Part shown: in pieces, positions 54,720 to 62,964 of the stretch
Layout of the letters: the number at the start of each line of letters is the position of its first letter
How positions within the stretch are numbered: position 1 is the stretch's first letter
Assembly: GCF_021732705.1 (NCBI RefSeq)
Contig: NZ_JAKFUM010000002.1
Span: forward strand, 310,001-374,000
Direction: 5' to 3'
Source: Nevskia sp.
GTDB taxonomy: Bacteria > Pseudomonadota > Gammaproteobacteria > Nevskiales > Nevskiaceae
Length of the DNA: 64,000 nt
The notes under the pieces: model-generated
Told to the model about the DNA's origin: nothing
What the model saw: only the letters and a program-made list of their open reading frames with translations
Database searches by the model: none
Program-made: the position numbers and the translations under genes

Positions 54720-55508
54720 TCAGCGACCGACGAACTTGGGTGCGCGCTTCTCGACAAACGCCGTGATGCCTTCGCGGGCGTCGGCGCTGGCAGCGCACGC
54801 GGACAACAGTTGCGCCTCGTCCTCGAGCTGCGCTTCCAGCGGCTGGCGCAGGGACTTGTCGATCAGCCGGCGGATAGCGCCGAACGCGCGCGTCGGACCG
54901 GCGGCCAGTTGCAGCGCGGCCTTTTCCGCGGTTTCGGTCAATGCCGCGTCGTCGACCACGAAATCGGCCAGCCCGCATTCGCCGGCCTGTTCGCTGCTCA
55001 ACATCTCGTTGAACAGCAGGAAGCGCCGCGCGCGGGCGATGCTCATCCGCGATGCCAGTCCGAACGAGGCACCGGCATCGCAGGAATAGCCGATCTGCGG
55101 ATAAGCCGCGCCGAAGCGGGCGCTGCGGCCGGCATAGACCACGTCGCAGCCGGCGACCATCGCCACGCCGCCGCCCATGCAGATGCCATGGACAGCCGCG
55201 ACCAGCGGCGCGTCCAGCCGCTTCAGTCGCGCCATGCCCATGTGCAGCCCCTGCGTCCACAGCAGGATGTCGCTCGGCAAGGTGTCGAGCGACGACGCGA
55301 ACATGCGGATGTCGCCGCCAACGCTGAAGAACTTGCCGCGCGCCGTCAGCAGGATCGCGCGGATGTCGCTGCGCGCGCCGAGCGCGTTGCCGACCTGTCC
55401 GAACTCTTCGCAGAACCGCGCGTTGAACGGGTTGCCCGCCTCCGGCTGGTTCAGCACCAGTCGCGCCAGCCCGTTCTCGACCGTGAGGTCAATGGTGTCG
55501 TAGCTCAC
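54720..55508 (-). CDS. Enoyl-CoA hydratase/isomerase (crotonase fold)
   Basis: This is a 262-residue crotonase. The oxyanion residues lie in RGKFFSVGGDI and HGICMGGGVAM. Where hydratases have a second catalytic glutamate it reads YSCDAGASFGLASR, an aspartate-containing block like the one in PaaG-type isomerases. It therefore may be an isomerase or another crotonase activity rather than a classical hydratase. It lies between the monooxygenase and the ligase. Confidence 0.88.
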   Translation of the reverse strand: MSYDTIDLTVENGLARLVLNQPEAGNPFNARFCEEFGQVGNALGARSDIRAILLTARGKFFSVGGDIRMFASSLDTLPSDILLWTQGLHMGMARLKRLDAPLVAAVHGICMGGGVAMVAGCDVVYAGRSARFGAAYPQIGYSCDAGASFGLASRMSIARARRFLLFNEMLSSEQAGECGLADFVVDDAALTETAEKAALQLAAGPTRAFGAIRRLIDKSLRQPLEAQLEDEAQLLSACAASADAREGITAFVEKRAPKFVGR

Positions 55509-55587
55509 AGCTCTCGCTCCTGATCACGGTGCGGCCGCAAGGCCTGATGGACGCGCATGCCGGCGTGATTCCAGCGGATGCGCTTGT

Positions 55588-55621
55588 AAAAAACCCGCCG
55601 CCGGAGCGTTCCGGCGGCGGG
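55588..55621 (-). terminator. Intrinsic terminator after the monooxygenase
   Basis: A perfect 12-base stem CCCGCCGCCGGA / TCCGGCGGCGGG with a GCGT loop is preceded on the plus strand by six A, so the minus-strand transcript ends in a T-run. It separates the monooxygenase from the crotonase-ligase-icmF genes downstream. Confidence 0.88.
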
Positions 55622-55660
55622 TGTCGATACTTCCGGATGACCGCGGCCGAAGCCGGACGG

Positions 55661-56779
55661 TCAGACGCCGACGGTTGCCGCCTTGCCCACGTCCGCACCG
55701 GCCTCGCGCTGCCAATCCGGCCAGCCCGCCGCCTCGTTCTGCTTCGCCGCCAGCGCACGTTCCTCGCGGGTGGCGAATTCCAGATCCCAGCGCTTCAGCG
55801 CCGGCTTGATGATCACTTCGTGCCACAGCGGCGGGATCAGCGCGGCAAGGAAGCAGACGAACACGCTCGGCATCGGAATCGCTTCCTTGTGCGGCACGAG
55901 CTTGTAGTAGACCTGGTACGAGTTCAGGTGGTGATCGGCATGGTTGGTGATCTCGAACGCCATCGTCCGCGAGAACCAGCCGAGGTGATTCCACAGATGA
56001 CGGCGGCCGATCGGCGCGCCCTTCAGACGCACCACACCGTAATGCTGGAAATAGTTGAACGACTCGACCCAGAACCGCGCGACGATCTGCCCGGCCAGCG
56101 CCACGGCGTTGGCGACCGGCCCGCCGATCGCGAAGATGATCGCGTGGAAGATCACCAGCGCCAGCAGCGCGCGCCAGACGCGGTGACCGAGGCCCCATGG
56201 CGCCTTGCCCTTCTTGCGCAGAGCGTTGGCTTCCATGTTCATCGCGTACTTGGTGCTTTCGAGAAAGGCATTCCAGGTGAACGAATACAGGTTCGTGCCG
56301 CGGGCGGCAGTATCGCCGTCATCCGGCGTGGCAACGTCGATGTGGTGACCGACGACGTGGCCGATGTCGCGCGTGCAGTCAAGGATGCACAGGTGCGAGT
56401 AACGGCCAACCGTGCGCGGCAGCGCGCCGCGCATGTGGTACAGCTCGTGCGCAGCCGGCACCAGCGGGATCACGCCCATCCACGCGAGGCTCAGCACCGA
56501 CCCGACGAGCTGTGCCGTGCTCAGGTCGCCCTGCGACACGCGCCAGGCCATCGCGAAATACAGGCAGACCGGACCGACGGAGCACAGCCAGATCGGAATG
56601 TTGGCCAGGAACGCGTTGTTCATCTTGCGCATGCTGTAGTCGCGCCCGGCGATGACATCGAGCACGGCCAGCACCGGAAAACTGAGGATGCCGACCCAGA
56701 CGTAATCGCCGCCGGCAATGAACCCGGCATACGCCATCGCCACCACGGCCACCGGCAACCAGTACTTCAGGTAGTCCAT
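55661..56779 (-). CDS. AlkB/XylM-type membrane diiron monooxygenase
   Basis: This is a 372-residue membrane hydroxylase with about six hydrophobic segments. The histidine boxes are HELYH (111-115), HVVGHH (141-146) and NHADHH (279-284), with NYFQHYG (242-248). The last reads NYxEHYG in alkane hydroxylases and NYxQHYG in xylene/cymene-type enzymes, so it may be an alkane 1-monooxygenase relative or an XylM/CymA-like enzyme. It would insert oxygen into a terminal or benzylic C-H bond and needs rubredoxin or ferredoxin; no such partner is in this window. Confidence 0.85.
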   Translation of the reverse strand: MDYLKYWLPVAVVAMAYAGFIAGGDYVWVGILSFPVLAVLDVIAGRDYSMRKMNNAFLANIPIWLCSVGPVCLYFAMAWRVSQGDLSTAQLVGSVLSLAWMGVIPLVPAAHELYHMRGALPRTVGRYSHLCILDCTRDIGHVVGHHIDVATPDDGDTAARGTNLYSFTWNAFLESTKYAMNMEANALRKKGKAPWGLGHRVWRALLALVIFHAIIFAIGGPVANAVALAGQIVARFWVESFNYFQHYGVVRLKGAPIGRRHLWNHLGWFSRTMAFEITNHADHHLNSYQVYYKLVPHKEAIPMPSVFVCFLAALIPPLWHEVIIKPALKRWDLEFATREERALAAKQNEAAGWPDWQREAGADVGKAATVGV

Positions 56780-56809
56780 CGTCTCCTCCGTTTGTTAGTC
56801 AGTTTTACA

Positions 56810-56829
56810 GTCGGCAAAGCGCTGCCGAC
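56810..56829. promoter_or_regulatory. Inverted repeat upstream of the monooxygenase
   Basis: GTCGGCA (56810-56816) and TGCCGAC (56823-56829) around a 6-base spacer lie in the AT-richer gap between the monooxygenase and the acyl-CoA dehydrogenase, about 30 bases upstream of the monooxygenase start. It may be an operator or a weak terminator of the upstream gene; there is no T-run. Confidence 0.4.
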
Positions 56830-56882
56830 GGTCGGATTGCACTAATTTTCAGAGCATCAGATTACGGGGCTTCCGCGCAACG

Positions 56883-58097
56883 CTACCCAGCCAATCGTCT
56901 GGGGTCGGTCACGGTTTCGGCATTGATCGCTTTCACCTTTTCGTGCCCGGCCATGCGCCCGAACAGCGAACGTCCGATGATCAGCTTCATCACTTCGATC
57001 GAGCCGCCGGCGATCTTGACGATGCGCGAATCCGCAAACGCGCGCGAGATCGGGTATTCCCACATGTAGCCCCAGCCACCGAACAATTGCAGGCATTCGT
57101 CGGCGCACTTGCAGTGCAGGTTCGACAGCCACATCTTCGCCATCGCGGCGTCCACTTCGTCCAGTTCGCCAGCCATGAACTTGGCGATGCAGTGATCGGT
57201 GAAGACGCGGCCGATCACCGCTTCGGTATGCAGTTCCGCCAGCTTGAACTGCGTGTTCTGGAAGGCGCCGATGGTGGTGCCAAAGGCCTTGCGGTTCGCG
57301 GTGTAGTCGACCGTCATCTCGATCAGGGTTTCGGCCACCGTCGCCGAACGGATGGCCTGCGCCAGACGTTCCTGCGCCAGCTTGGTCATCATCAGCTTGA
57401 AGCCTTCGCCTTCCCGGCCGAGCATGCAGGACGCCGGTACGCGCATGTCCTCGAAGAACAGCTCCGAGGTGTCCTGCGCCTTCATGCCGAGCTTTTCGAG
57501 ATTCTTGCCGCGCTTGAAGCCCGGCGTCTTGGTATCGACGAGGAACAGCGTCACGCCCTTCGAGCCGGCTTCGCTGTCGGTCTTCGTCGCCAGCACCAGC
57601 ACATCGCACAGCTGGCCGTTGGAGATGAAGACCTTCTGGCCGTTGATGATGTAATCGTCGCCGTCGCGCACGGCGCGCGTGCGGATCGCCTTCAGATCGG
57701 AGCCGGCATGCGGCTCGGTCATGCCGAGGCTACCGATCGCTTCGCCGGACACCATCTTCGGCAGCCACTGCTGCTTCTGTTCTTCGGTACCGAAGGACTT
57801 CACATAGGTCGCGACCAGATCGCAGTGGATCAGGAAGCCCGGGCCGGTGAAACCGCTGCGGGCCATTTCCTCGAACACCACGACGTCGAACAGATAGTCG
57901 AGACCGAGGCCGCCGTATTCCTCCGGGATGGTGCAGCACAGCATCCCGGCTTCGCCGGCCTTCAGCCACAGATCGCGCGGGACAATGCCGTCGTGCTCCC
58001 ACTTGGCGTGGTGCGGCGCGATCTCGCGCTCGATGAACTTGCGGACAGTGTCGCGGAACAGCTCGTGTTCGGAAGAGAACAGCGTGCGCTTGAACAT
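56883..58097 (-). CDS. Acyl-CoA dehydrogenase
   Basis: This is a 404-residue flavoenzyme oxidising acyl-CoA to enoyl-CoA. It has the family blocks LGMTEPHAGSDLKAIRTRA (FAD and substrate binding), DYIINGQKVFISNG and the C-terminal QLFGGWGYMWEYPISRAFADSRI. The likely base glutamate is not where short-chain enzymes have it, so it probably belongs to the long- or branched-chain type. A palindrome in its promoter is shared with the maoC unit. It reads toward the monooxygenase. Confidence 0.9.
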   Translation of the reverse strand: MFKRTLFSSEHELFRDTVRKFIEREIAPHHAKWEHDGIVPRDLWLKAGEAGMLCCTIPEEYGGLGLDYLFDVVVFEEMARSGFTGPGFLIHCDLVATYVKSFGTEEQKQQWLPKMVSGEAIGSLGMTEPHAGSDLKAIRTRAVRDGDDYIINGQKVFISNGQLCDVLVLATKTDSEAGSKGVTLFLVDTKTPGFKRGKNLEKLGMKAQDTSELFFEDMRVPASCMLGREGEGFKLMMTKLAQERLAQAIRSATVAETLIEMTVDYTANRKAFGTTIGAFQNTQFKLAELHTEAVIGRVFTDHCIAKFMAGELDEVDAAMAKMWLSNLHCKCADECLQLFGGWGYMWEYPISRAFADSRIVKIAGGSIEVMKLIIGRSLFGRMAGHEKVKAINAETVTDPRRLAG

Positions 58098-58123
58098 GGG
58101 TCTGCCTCGGAAAATTTACCGTG

Positions 58124-58152
58124 ATCGTATGGCACCATACGACTATTGTAAA
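58124..58152 (-). promoter_or_regulatory. Promoter of the acyl-CoA dehydrogenase/monooxygenase unit with palindromic operator
   Basis: On the minus strand the boxes are TTTACA (-35, plus 58147-58152), a 17-base spacer, and TACGAT (-10, plus 58124-58129), about 30 bases from the start codon. The spacer and -10 box contain the palindrome CGTATGG-CA-CCATACG at 58126-58141. A repressor bound there would block RNA polymerase. Confidence 0.65.
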
Positions 58153-58205
58153 GGCGATTACCGCCTCCGGCAGCCATGACGGTCGCGCCGGAGGCGGAAT
58201 GCGGC

Positions 58206-59372
58206 TCAGTACGACTTCGGCTGATCCAGCACTTTTTCGGCGATGTACGACAGGATCAGCTGCTCCGTGATCGGCGCGATGCGGGTCACGGTCACTTCGC
58301 GCAGCAGGCGTTCGACGTGGTACTCCTTGGCGTAGCCGAAGCCGCCGAAGGTCAGCACCGCCTGCAGGCAGGCGTCGTAGCCGGCACGGGCACCGAGGAA
58401 CTTCGCGGAGTTCGCTTCGGCTCCGCACGGCAGGTGCTGGTCATACAGCCAGGCCGCCTTTTCGGTGACGCGCTGGGCGGCTTCCAGATACATCCACTTT
58501 TCCGCCAGCGGATGCTGGATGCCCTGGTTCATGCCGATCGGCCGATTGAACACGACCCGCTCGCGGGCGTACTGCGTGGCACGGCGCAGCGCATCCTGTC
58601 CGATGCCGATCGCCTCGATCGCGATCAGCACGCGTTCCGGGTTCAGGCTGTGCAGGATGTAGCCGAAACCCTTGCCTTCCTCGCCGATGCGGTCGGAATC
58701 CGGAATGAACAGGTCGTCGATGAAGATCGCATTCGAATCGACCGCCTTGCGCCCCATCTTCGGAATCTTCTTGACCTCGATCTTCGTGCGGTCGAGGTCG
58801 GTGTAGAAGATCGTGATGCCGTCAGTCGGGCGCTTGCAGTCCTCGAGCTTGGTCGTACGGGTCAGCAGCATGATCTTGTTGGCGACCTGCGCGGTCGAGG
58901 TCCAGACCTTCTGACCCTTGACGATGTAGCCGCCGTCGACCTTGGTCGCGAAGGTCTTGATCGCCGTGGTGTTCAGGCCGGCGTCCGGCTCGGTGAATCC
59001 GAAGCAGCACTGATCCTGACCCGCGATCAGGCGCGGCACCCAGCGCGATTTCTGCTCGTGCGTGCCGTAGACCACGATCGGGTGCGGCCCGAACAGGTTG
59101 ATGTGCACGCTCGACGTCGCCGCCATGCCGCCGCCGTGGCTGGCGACCTCGTGCATCATGATCATCGCTTCGGTCACGCCGAGGCCCGAGCCGCCGTACT
59201 CCTCCGGCATCGTCAGGCCGAGCCAGCCACCATCGGCCATCGCCTTGTGGAACTCGCGCGGGAACGCGCCGTCCTCGTCACGCGCCAGCCAGTAGTCGTC
59301 GCCAAACGAACGCACGACGGCACCGACACCGTCGCGGATCGCCTGATGATCGGGATTGATCGAGAAATCCAT
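58206..59372 (-). CDS. Acyl-CoA dehydrogenase (second)
   Basis: This is a 388-residue acyl-CoA dehydrogenase with the FAD/substrate block CFGFTEPDAGLNTTAIKTFA, the DSNAIFIDDLFIPDSDRIG strand and FGGFGYAKEYHVERLLREV near the C-terminus. It differs clearly from the neighbouring one, so the two probably have different substrates or form a heteromer. MaoC lies upstream on the same strand about 70 bases away, which suggests one operon. Confidence 0.9.
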   Translation of the reverse strand: MDFSINPDHQAIRDGVGAVVRSFGDDYWLARDEDGAFPREFHKAMADGGWLGLTMPEEYGGSGLGVTEAMIMMHEVASHGGGMAATSSVHINLFGPHPIVVYGTHEQKSRWVPRLIAGQDQCCFGFTEPDAGLNTTAIKTFATKVDGGYIVKGQKVWTSTAQVANKIMLLTRTTKLEDCKRPTDGITIFYTDLDRTKIEVKKIPKMGRKAVDSNAIFIDDLFIPDSDRIGEEGKGFGYILHSLNPERVLIAIEAIGIGQDALRRATQYARERVVFNRPIGMNQGIQHPLAEKWMYLEAAQRVTEKAAWLYDQHLPCGAEANSAKFLGARAGYDACLQAVLTFGGFGYAKEYHVERLLREVTVTRIAPITEQLILSYIAEKVLDQPKSY

Positions 59373-59441
59373 CGGATGCTCCGAAAGAAGGTGAAAAATT
59401 GGAGGGCGCGGGCGTGGCGGACCGGTGCCGCGCCGCCGCGC

Positions 59442-59897
59442 TCAGGCGGCCGGCTTGCGCAGCATCAGGGCCTGGCGCTGGGTGGTGCAGACCAGTTCGC
59501 CGCGCTGATTCAGCCCTTCATGCACGAAGGTGACGATGCCGGCGTTCGGCCGCGACTTCGAATCGCGCAGTTCGAGCACCGTGGTGCGCGAACGGATCGT
59601 GTCGCCGGCAAACACCGGCTTCGGGAAACGGGTGTCGGTCATGCCGAGATTGGCAACCGTCGTGCCGAGGGTCGTGTCCTGCACGCTGAGGCCGATGACC
59701 AGTCCAAGCGTGAAGATGGAGTTGATCAGCGGCTGACCGAACTCCGTACCCTTGCAGTACTCGGCATCGATGTGGATCTGCGCCGGGTTGTAGGTGGCGC
59801 CGCAGAACCAGACATTGTCCGATTCGGTGACCGTCCGGCGAATCTCGTGCTCGAAGATCTGCCCGACCGAGAACTGCTCGAAATGAAGACCCGCCAT
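59442..59897 (-). CDS. MaoC-family enoyl-CoA hydratase-like protein
   Basis: This is a 151-residue hot-dog-fold hydratase. It begins FEQFSVGQIFEHEIRRTVTESDN and has the catalytic block YNPAQIHID with the Asn/Pro/His pattern of R-hydratases, then PVFAGDTIRSRTTV, typical of MaoC proteins. It may hydrate an unsaturated acyl-CoA made by the dehydrogenase gene downstream. The promoter contains the palindrome at 59934-59949. Confidence 0.87.
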   Translation of the reverse strand: MAGLHFEQFSVGQIFEHEIRRTVTESDNVWFCGATYNPAQIHIDAEYCKGTEFGQPLINSIFTLGLVIGLSVQDTTLGTTVANLGMTDTRFPKPVFAGDTIRSRTTVLELRDSKSRPNAGIVTFVHEGLNQRGELVCTTQRQALMLRKPAA

Positions 59898-59933
59898 GGT
59901 GACTCCGCGTCGATCCGGCTACCGGATCATTTT

Positions 59934-59949
59934 AGTATGGTGCCATACT
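59934..59949. promoter_or_regulatory. Palindromic operator upstream of maoC
   Basis: AGTATGG-TG-CCATACT is palindromic except for its two central bases and lies 37 bases upstream of the maoC start. On the minus strand a TTGACC (-35-like) lies upstream and a GATAGT or TAGTAT (-10-like) overlaps the site. It matches the palindrome at 58126-58141 in all but the outer and central bases. Confidence 0.7.
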
Positions 59950-60126
59950 ATCACCGATCGACGGCATCAGGTCAATCGTCTGGCCCTTGATTCTGTCAGG
60001 GAATGGCGGCGCCCATGGCGGCGCAAGGGCTACCGTCGCGTCCGCAGATGAGGGGATGAAAGCGGTCGGGATCAACGCCCTGTGCCGCCGAACTTCGGCC
60101 GCGCGGAGCGCGGTCGGCCGGAAGCG

Positions 60127-60402
60127 TCAGCCGGCGGTGGGCGTCTGCAGGTAGAAGCCGAGGATGGCGGCCGTCGCGATCAGCACCCAGGCCTCGAAGA
60201 TCAGGCGCCACGGCGTCGGCGCGTGACGCAACTCCATGAAGTGCAGCAGCACGAACCGGATCTTGAACGCCGCGATCAGCACGATCGCCACCGTGCCGAC
60301 CTGGGCCGAAACGCTGTCCTTCGACAGCCACCACGTGGTCGCGCAGGTCGCGACCATCAGGATCAGCCAGATCGTGTGCAGCCCACCGAAACGGGTCGTC
60401 AT
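60127..60402 (-). CDS. Cytochrome c oxidase subunit IV-like small membrane protein
   Basis: This is a 91-residue protein with three predicted helices. The pattern TIWLILMVATCATTWWLS ... VGTVAIVLIAAFKIRFVLLHFMELRHAPTPWRLIFEAWVL matches prokaryotic oxidase subunit IV/NorF-like proteins. It ends the unit of three membrane genes and starts four bases upstream of the subunit III-like gene's stop. No oxidase subunit I or II is nearby. Confidence 0.82.
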   Translation of the reverse strand: MTTRFGGLHTIWLILMVATCATTWWLSKDSVSAQVGTVAIVLIAAFKIRFVLLHFMELRHAPTPWRLIFEAWVLIATAAILGFYLQTPTAG

Positions 60403-60406
60403 CGCA

Positions 60407-60994
60407 TCACCGCAACAGGTACAGCAGCGGGAACAGCATGATCCACAGCAGGTCGACCATGTGCCAGTACGTGGCGCCGCATTCCAGCGTCACACAGTTG
60501 TCCTGCGTGAAGGCGCCGTTGCGCGCCTTGACCCACAGCACGACCAGCACGACGTTGCCGGCGGTCACATGAAACAGGTGGATGCCGGTCAGCGTGAAAT
60601 AGAACATGTAGAAATCATTGGTCAGCATCGTGATGCCGGCCGCAAGCTTGCCGCCGTACTCGATCGCTTTCGACACCATGAAGGCGAGGCCACAGGCGAG
60701 CGCTGCGGCAAGCAGCGCCGGCAGACGCTCCGCCCGTCCCTGCCGCACCGCGACCACGCCGAGCGCCACGAGCCACGAACTGGTCAGCAGGATCAGGGTA
60801 TTGATGCCGCCGAAGTTGACATCCAGCGTCTGGCGCGAAGCCTCGAACAGCGCCGGCTCGGCGAGCCGGCCCTGCATGAACGACACGAACAGGATCGCGA
60901 ACATCGCCATGTCCGCGGCCACGAACACCCAGATCCCTTCGACACCGGGCAGGCGCCGCAGCGGCGCCGCCTGAGGCTTGGTGACGACCGTCAC
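60407..60994 (-). CDS. Cytochrome c oxidase subunit III-like protein
   Basis: This is a 195-residue membrane protein with five predicted helices and the subunit III blocks PGVEGIWVFVAADMAMFAILFVSF, FYFTLTGIHLFHVTAGN and ATYWHMVDLLWIMLFPLLYLL. It resembles NorE/CyoC-type proteins, which accompany heme-copper oxidases. I choose GTG 60994, which is 7 bases past the stop of the upstream gene; an ATG at 61027 would overlap it. Confidence 0.83.
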   Translation of the reverse strand: MTVVTKPQAAPLRRLPGVEGIWVFVAADMAMFAILFVSFMQGRLAEPALFEASRQTLDVNFGGINTLILLTSSWLVALGVVAVRQGRAERLPALLAAALACGLAFMVSKAIEYGGKLAAGITMLTNDFYMFYFTLTGIHLFHVTAGNVVLVVLWVKARNGAFTQDNCVTLECGATYWHMVDLLWIMLFPLLYLLR

Positions 60995-61001
60995 GACCTG
61001 C

Positions 61002-61778
61002 TCAGCGTGCGGCCGCCATCGGCGCATGGCCGTGGACCGCGGAATCGGCATGCTGGGCTGCGCCGTCCTCGATCTCGATCCGGCGCACGGCCTTGATGAT
61101 GAAGAACGACATCGACACGATCCAGACATACCAGGTCGGGAATGCCACCCAGAAGTTGAACAGGCCGTTGAATGCGAACGGGCCGGTCTTGAAGAACGGA
61201 ATCAAGCTGACCGGGAAGAACGAGGCGACCGTGACGAAGCCCCACCAGCTGACCCAGCTCGGCACCAGCTTCTTCTCGCGCTTGTCGCGCAGGAACACGA
61301 CCGCCGCAGCGATGATCTGCCAGCTCGTGACCATGTAGGCGAGGTCGATGATCATCCATGCAACGTAGTACGCGGTCTGCACCATGTCCGGGCTCAGCAC
61401 GTCGATCTGCATGGCGGTCACCAGCCAGATGCCGCAGGCCACGACGATGGGGCAGTATGTAATCGTCGCGCCCATCATTTCCAGATTCGACAGCATGCCT
61501 TCCGGGCCTTCGATGCGGCGCATGACACGCGACACCGCTGCCCCGAACGCCATGTAGCAGGACCCGAGCACCATGCAAACCGACATGCCGACCATGATCG
61601 GAATCCGCAAATCCTTGTAGTGCTGCCACATGTCCTGCGGGCTGGTATTCGCCGCCATCGGCGGAAAGTTGTCGGCCAGCAGGCCCCACATGCAGAAGAA
61701 GCCGATGAAGAAGACCGGGCCAGTCCAGGCCAGCAGCTTCCACATGCTGTAATCGACGGCGACGGGTTCCACTCTCAT
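61002..61778 (-). CDS. Unknown seven-helix membrane protein of the oxidase-like trio
   Basis: This is a 258-residue membrane protein with about six to seven helices (MWKLLAWTGPVFFIGFF at the start, FKTGPFAFNGLFNFWVAFPTWYVWIVSM near the end). I do not recognise a family. It lacks the histidine pattern of heme-copper subunit I. It is the first gene of a tight unit with the subunit III- and IV-like genes, so it may replace or accompany a missing catalytic subunit. It is divergent from an AraC regulator with about 100 bases between starts. Confidence 0.78.
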   Translation of the reverse strand: MRVEPVAVDYSMWKLLAWTGPVFFIGFFCMWGLLADNFPPMAANTSPQDMWQHYKDLRIPIMVGMSVCMVLGSCYMAFGAAVSRVMRRIEGPEGMLSNLEMMGATITYCPIVVACGIWLVTAMQIDVLSPDMVQTAYYVAWMIIDLAYMVTSWQIIAAAVVFLRDKREKKLVPSWVSWWGFVTVASFFPVSLIPFFKTGPFAFNGLFNFWVAFPTWYVWIVSMSFFIIKAVRRIEIEDGAAQHADSAVHGHAPMAAAR

Positions 61779-61879
61779 CTGCGTTCTCCTCCAGTGCCGA
61801 TGGCGCCGATGGCCATCGAGGGTCAGGCGCGAGCGTGTTGGAAGCTTCTCGCCCGATCTACCAGATTCGGACCCGAGTC

Positions 61880-62839
61880 ATGTCAGAATCGGCGCGTTGG
61901 CTATCGGAAGGGTCGGGCATGGGCAATGTCTACGGTCTGCAGTCGGCGGCGGCATTCTCCGAAGCGTTCCGGGTGCCGCCGGAAATGGCCGAGGAAAGCA
62001 TCGTCGGCGGTGATGGCGAGCCGTCGCGCGCCGCCGGGCTCGGCATCTATCGCTGGAAAACGCCGTCGATGGAAAGCTTCCAGCTGCCGGAGACTGACGA
62101 GCTGATCGTCGCGCTGCATCTCGGTGGCTCGCGGCGCGTGCGCGCGATCACCGAACGCGGCCTCAGTCGCAGTTGTTCGGCCCCGGGCCTGTTGACCGTA
62201 CTGCCGCCGAATCGCAGTGCCGCGTTCCGCACCGATGGCAGCATCAGTCTCGTGTCGCTGCACATCTCGCGCGCGACGGTCGACACCTTGCGCTCCGAGT
62301 CGCTGCGCCGGCTCGCCGATTCCAGCGTTCCGCGCTTCGCGTTTCGCGACCCATTCGTCAGCGCTGCACTGGAATCGCTGTTGCGCGCGGCGCGTTCTCG
62401 CCAGCATCTGCATGCCGAGTATCTGGGAGCGATGACCCATGCGCTGCTCAGCCACCTTGCGCAATGGCATCTGGGCAGTCCCGCCGACGGCGCGCTGTCG
62501 ATGTCGCCGATCGTCAAGCTCGGCCGCAGCAGTGTCGGCGATCTGCTGACGCACATCGATCGCACGCTGTCGTCGCGGCTGACGCTGGACGATCTCGCCC
62601 GCCGTGTCGGTCTATCGCGCAGCAACTTCACGCGCGAGTTCCGCGCCGCGCTTGGCATCTCTCCGCATCAGTACATCGAGTCGCGTCGCATCGAGACCGC
62701 CAAGCGCATGCTCGGCGATACCGACCTGGATCTGTCGTTCATCGCGCAGGAAACCGGCTACTCCAGCCAGTCGCATTTCAGTGCCAATTTCCGGCGGCAA
62801 GTGGGTGTCACGCCAACTGGTTTCCGGGCGCAACGTTAG
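61880..62839 (+). CDS. AraC-family transcriptional regulator
   Basis: This is a 319-residue regulator. The N-terminal half is a sensor domain with GLLTVLPPNRSAAFRTDGSISLVSLHIS, a cupin-like strand pattern. The C-terminal 100 residues are the paired helix-turn-helix: LTLDDLARRVGLSRSNFTREFRAALGIS and LSFIAQETGYSSQSHFSANFRRQVGVTP. It is divergent from the oxidase-like trio and is the obvious candidate to control it. I start at ATG 61880; ATG 61919 is an alternative. The palindromes at 58 and 60 kb look unlike AraC sites. Confidence 0.88.
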   Translation: MSESARWLSEGSGMGNVYGLQSAAAFSEAFRVPPEMAEESIVGGDGEPSRAAGLGIYRWKTPSMESFQLPETDELIVALHLGGSRRVRAITERGLSRSCSAPGLLTVLPPNRSAAFRTDGSISLVSLHISRATVDTLRSESLRRLADSSVPRFAFRDPFVSAALESLLRAARSRQHLHAEYLGAMTHALLSHLAQWHLGSPADGALSMSPIVKLGRSSVGDLLTHIDRTLSSRLTLDDLARRVGLSRSNFTREFRAALGISPHQYIESRRIETAKRMLGDTDLDLSFIAQETGYSSQSHFSANFRRQVGVTPTGFRAQR

Positions 62840-62964
62840 CGCGTGTACCCTTATTCGCGGCGCGGCGAATCAGGCATGATTCGGTGCTGCCCGAGGTCTC
62901 CAGTCGCATCTGCCCGGCACTGGATTCGACGTGGCGTTCCCCGCTCCAATGGATGTCGATCGTC

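Noticed and set aside
60407-61778. Complete cytochrome oxidase operon
   Set aside because: No subunit I or II, no heme-binding histidine set, and no assembly gene is found; only subunit III- and IV-like proteins and an unknown membrane protein are present.
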